In this document: positions 13,110 through 15,042 of the stretch, piece after piece | Layout of the letters: every line of letters begins with the position of its first letter | Numbering within the stretch: the stretch's first letter is position 1 | Assembly: GCA_946537565.1 (NCBI GenBank) | Contig: CAMNFW010000025.1 | Location: forward strand, 1 to 15,042 | Length of the DNA stretch: 15,042 nt | Reading direction: 5' to 3' | From: an uncultured Ruminococcus sp. | Lineage (GTDB): Bacteria > Bacillota > Clostridia > Oscillospirales > Ruminococcaceae | The notes under the pieces: model-generated | Told to the model about the DNA's origin: nothing | Databases searched by the model: none | The model's input: only the letters and a program-made list of their open reading frames with translations | Program-made: the position numbers and the translations under genes

Positions 13110-13625
13110 TTAATGGAATGAAGGCGGCTGATTGTTGTTGGTATTCTTTTTGGCAGCGATCTTCCCATAAAGCACAACTGCTGCTGCAATTACGAGAATC
13201 ACTATTGCCCATACTGGTATACCGTTGAAAATGCTTGCTTTCTGGAGAATATATGTATTGCTTCCGTGTGTAACCTCCAGGTTCTTTCCCTTATTGATAG
13301 ATCTTACGGTAACATCAGTTGAGATTCCGATGCTGTTTTTTACTTCAAATGTCATAACATCATTATTGATCTTGACATTACTCACTTTTAACTCTCTTAG
13401 GCTTTCGGAATACTCCACATCTTCGCCTTTGATTTTCATCTCGCAAAGGGTACTGACCATGCCTGCATTTTCAATTGCATCATATGAATTGCTCAAAGTA
13501 CCGCCGTATGTATCTACTTCAGCCTCTTCACACTCCCACTTGCCGTCAAAATCTGCTTTGCCGCAGGAAGTGAATGATATTATCATCATGCAAAGCATTG
13601 AGATTATCATAAAAATTTTCTTCAT
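13110..13625 (-). CDS. uncharacterised lipoprotein with C-terminal membrane helix
   Basis: 171 residues, no named family recognised. The N-terminus is a lipoprotein signal: MKK, a hydrophobic core, and ISFTSC with the acylated cysteine C21 (S at -1). The mature part is beta-rich and begins with FDGKWECEEAEVDTYGG (26-42), reminiscent of lipocalin-like small lipoproteins. A second hydrophobic segment GIPVWAIVILVIAAAVVLYG (135-154) followed by a lysine-rich tail spans the membrane, so both ends are held at the cell surface. Having both a lipid anchor and a C-terminal helix is unusual. GAGGT lies 8 bases before the ATG, and this site is made by the last codons of the gene upstream. It is the third gene of the operon 14717 to 13110. 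Function unknown. Confidence 0.8.
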   Translation of the reverse strand: MKKIFMIISMLCMMIISFTSCGKADFDGKWECEEAEVDTYGGTLSNSYDAIENAGMVSTLCEMKIKGEDVEYSESLRELKVSNVKINNDVMTFEVKNSIGISTDVTVRSINKGKNLEVTHGSNTYILQKASIFNGIPVWAIVILVIAAAVVLYGKIAAKKNTNNNQPPSFH

Positions 13626-13631
13626 ATAGAA

Positions 13632-14207
13632 TTACCTCACATTATTCTGATTAAATTTTATGCTGAGTAACTCAGGCGGTATTTCCTCCTGTTTTTTTCG
13701 CTGCACTGATGCCCCTATGTTGTCAATAGCACCTGATATGCCGCCGCCTTTAAAGCTGACAGCTCTTTCTTTGAACTTAGTATTCGGGTCAAACTGCAAA
13801 AAAGTCTTTTCAACTGCTGTGAGAAAAACATTCATATCAAGAACATTCACAGGAATATCATATTTATTGGCATCATAAGATGTGAACTTCACGGAGTACA
13901 TAGGTCCGTCATCCTTATTGTGTCTAACAAGCTGTGCAGTCCACTTCGAACCTTTATAATTTACTATTGAGTTATAACTACCAGAGGAATTACACACACC
14001 TGCATCATTTATTGCAAGTGACATAGAACTGCAAAAGCCGTCAAAATCAGTGATATTGCAGTACAGAAATTCCTCCTGAGTATAGAATTTGTTTCTGGAT
14101 ATGATCTTTCCTGCTGTAAGCAGCTCCTTTTGCTTTTTTACATTTTGCATTCCAAGCACGACTCCAATGCCAATAGCTACTATTATTATAATTACGGCGA
14201 ATGTCAT
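13632..14207 (-). CDS. uncharacterised membrane-anchored protein
   Basis: 191 residues, no family recognised. An N-terminal hydrophobic helix (about 3-20, followed by QNVKKQK) looks like an uncleaved signal anchor. The remaining roughly 170 residues are soluble and mixed alpha/beta, with three cysteines (C50, C59, C72), WTAQLVRHNKDDGPMYSVKF (89-108) and a glycine-rich FKGGGISGAIDNIGAS (152-167) near the end. GGAGG lies 8 bases before the ATG and overlaps the end of the upstream lipoprotein gene, whose stop is 3 bases before this start. The downstream lipoprotein gene starts 6 bases after this stop. This tight spacing predicts that the three products act together at the envelope. Confidence 0.8.
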   Translation of the reverse strand: MTFAVIIIIVAIGIGVVLGMQNVKKQKELLTAGKIISRNKFYTQEEFLYCNITDFDGFCSSMSLAINDAGVCNSSGSYNSIVNYKGSKWTAQLVRHNKDDGPMYSVKFTSYDANKYDIPVNVLDMNVFLTAVEKTFLQFDPNTKFKERAVSFKGGGISGAIDNIGASVQRKKQEEIPPELLSIKFNQNNVR

Positions 14208-14210
14208 ATA

Positions 14211-14717
14211 TTAATCCTCCTTCTGAACATTTGGTACCTCTGCTGCAAAATACCACGCATCTTCAATATAAATGAGATAGGCATACATCTGTTGCTCTGT
14301 CGACGTTCCGCTCGGCATATTAGCCTTTATTTCATCACTCAGAATATAGTTGAAGGTAAGGTCAGCCAATACCTTGTCTTTTTCAACTTCTTCAATTGAG
14401 TTTATTGTAATTGAGATCTGTGGCATTCCGCCCTCTATCATGCTGTCACCAAATAAATTTGTTAATCCTCCCATGCCCTGTAAAATTGTTCTTACATCTA
14501 TTCCGCCCAATAATGCTCCGCCTAACTCCATCATGCCTGCATACATATCCTGAATACTCGGCTCATAGCATTCAAGCATAGTCTCCATATCGTAGTTATT
14601 GAATGATGTTTCAAGCTTGCGAACTGTCTCCTCCGGCTTTGGTCTGCTTGAACATGAACAGAACAATGCCGAAACCATAAGGCAGACCAGAGTTAACGCT
14701 GTCAGTGTTTTCTTCAT
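14211..14717 (-). CDS. uncharacterised lipoprotein, NTF2-like fold suspected
   Basis: 168 residues from the ATG at 14717, chosen because GGGGAG lies 6 bases upstream; an ATG two codons earlier (14723) abuts that site with no spacing. The lipoprotein signal is MKKTLTALTLVCLMVSALFCSC with C22 as the likely acylated residue (S at -1). The mature part starts with SSRPKPEETVRKLETSFNNY, and the helix, the Y-D-x-E-T-M-L-E pattern and the later strands (QISITINSIEEVEKDKVLAD) resemble small NTF2-like lipoproteins of Clostridia; this is a fold-level impression only. A glycine/methionine-rich middle (AGMMELGGALLGG) lies between. It is the first gene of the envelope operon, about 90 bases downstream of its promoter (14814-14842). 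Confidence 0.8.
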   Translation of the reverse strand: MKKTLTALTLVCLMVSALFCSCSSRPKPEETVRKLETSFNNYDMETMLECYEPSIQDMYAGMMELGGALLGGIDVRTILQGMGGLTNLFGDSMIEGGMPQISITINSIEEVEKDKVLADLTFNYILSDEIKANMPSGTSTEQQMYAYLIYIEDAWYFAAEVPNVQKED

Positions 14718-14813
14718 GACCATCTCCCCTTTTCTTATATTTATGATAACTGTACATTTTTTTACTCAGAATCGCTCTTAACAGAGCTAAAAGAATAAAA
14801 ATGTATTATTGTT

Positions 14814-14842
14814 ATTATAGCACATATTTTCATAAAAGTCAA
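14814..14842 (-). promoter_or_regulatory. promoter of the three-gene envelope operon
   Basis: On the minus strand TTGACT (14842-14837), 17 bases, and a perfect TATAAT (14819-14814). The predicted start is near 14807. The leader holds a small GCTCT/AGAGC hairpin and an A-rich stretch before the GGGGAG site. Confidence 0.85.
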
Positions 14843-14935
14843 CAAAAAAAGTAGCATAAATTTTTGTATATGATGCAAATTTGTGTTTAAAATTTGATTC
14901 AATATTATGCACACAGCTCACCATAAACAAACATT

Positions 14936-14952
14936 CCCCGGCAGAGCCGGGG
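14936..14952. repeat. short perfect GC hairpin
   Basis: CCCCGGC and GCCGGGG are perfect arms around AGA, followed by more G. Neither side has a clean T run, although the minus-strand side continues AATGTTTGTTT. It could be a weak minus-strand terminator or a mobile mini-hairpin. The rest of 14843-14966 is AT-rich and shows no gene. Confidence 0.55.
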
Positions 14953-14966
14953 GGGTTCTAAATACA

Positions 14967-15001
14967 AAAAGGCTGTACTCCATTGTGAAGTACAGCCTTT
15001 T
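14967..15001. terminator. terminator-like hairpin at the right end, similar to the one after proS
   Basis: AAAAGGCTGTACT (14967-14979) pairs with AGTACAGCCTTTT (14989-15001) around CCATTGTGA. The minus strand continues with TTTTTG, so it works best for a minus-strand gene entering from the right edge. Two minus-strand frames do end just beside it (stops at 15007-15009 and 15015-15017), but too little is left to identify a gene. Confidence 0.7.
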
Positions 15002-15042
15002 CGTTATTACCAGATCACTGCTGAATGACTGTGGATATAAAA

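Overview
The window reads as chromosomal DNA of a low-to-mid GC Gram-positive anaerobe of the Clostridia. A Ruminococcus-like member of the Oscillospiraceae is my best guess. The support is a polA with no proofreading residues, a short archaeal/eukaryote-type prolyl-tRNA synthetase, a UPF0371/DUF1846 protein, BspA-type leucine-rich repeats, strong AGGAG-type ribosome binding sites and near-consensus sigma-A promoters. The genus is inference from gene types and style, not from a marker match.

Layout, left to right. (1) 2-139: the last 45 codons of a plus-strand gene, possibly patatin-like, closed by a terminator at 176-208 that also serves polA. (2) 245-4361, minus strand: operon rimI - tsaD - polA (ribosomal protein S18 acetylation, tRNA t6A synthesis, DNA repair polymerase), read from an excellent promoter at 4386-4414. 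(3) 4379-5248: about 870 bases with no convincing gene. It holds two promoters that overlap back to back (4951-5001), a clear minus-strand terminator (4441-4470), a nested palindrome, short protein-like fragments in different frames, and an unusually long metG leader. (4) 5249-8821, plus strand: metG and a DUF1846 gene, each with its own promoter and terminator. (5) 8890-10584, minus strand: a tightly coupled three-gene operon encoding a membrane-anchored DUF2726 nuclease-like protein, a 4'-phosphopantetheinyl transferase and a four-helix membrane protein. (6) 10804-11472, plus strand: a divergently transcribed leucine-rich-repeat protein ending in a zinc ribbon. (7) 11582-13039, plus strand: proS with its own promoter. 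(8) 13110-14717, minus strand: an operon of three unrecognised envelope proteins (lipoprotein, membrane-anchored protein, lipoprotein with a C-terminal membrane helix). (9) 14843-15042: intergenic, with a GC-rich hairpin and a terminator closely resembling the one after proS.

Most of the window is housekeeping: translation (metG, proS, rimI, tsaD) and replication or repair (polA). The less explained parts are the 4.4-5.2 kb gap, the DUF2726/PPTase/membrane operon with its divergent LRR-zinc-ribbon neighbour, and the three-gene envelope operon. No rRNA, tRNA, CRISPR array, intact transposase or prophage gene was found. Nothing here proves a new system. The best candidates are the roughly 500-base minus-strand transcription unit at 4441-4944 and the two uncharacterised operons.
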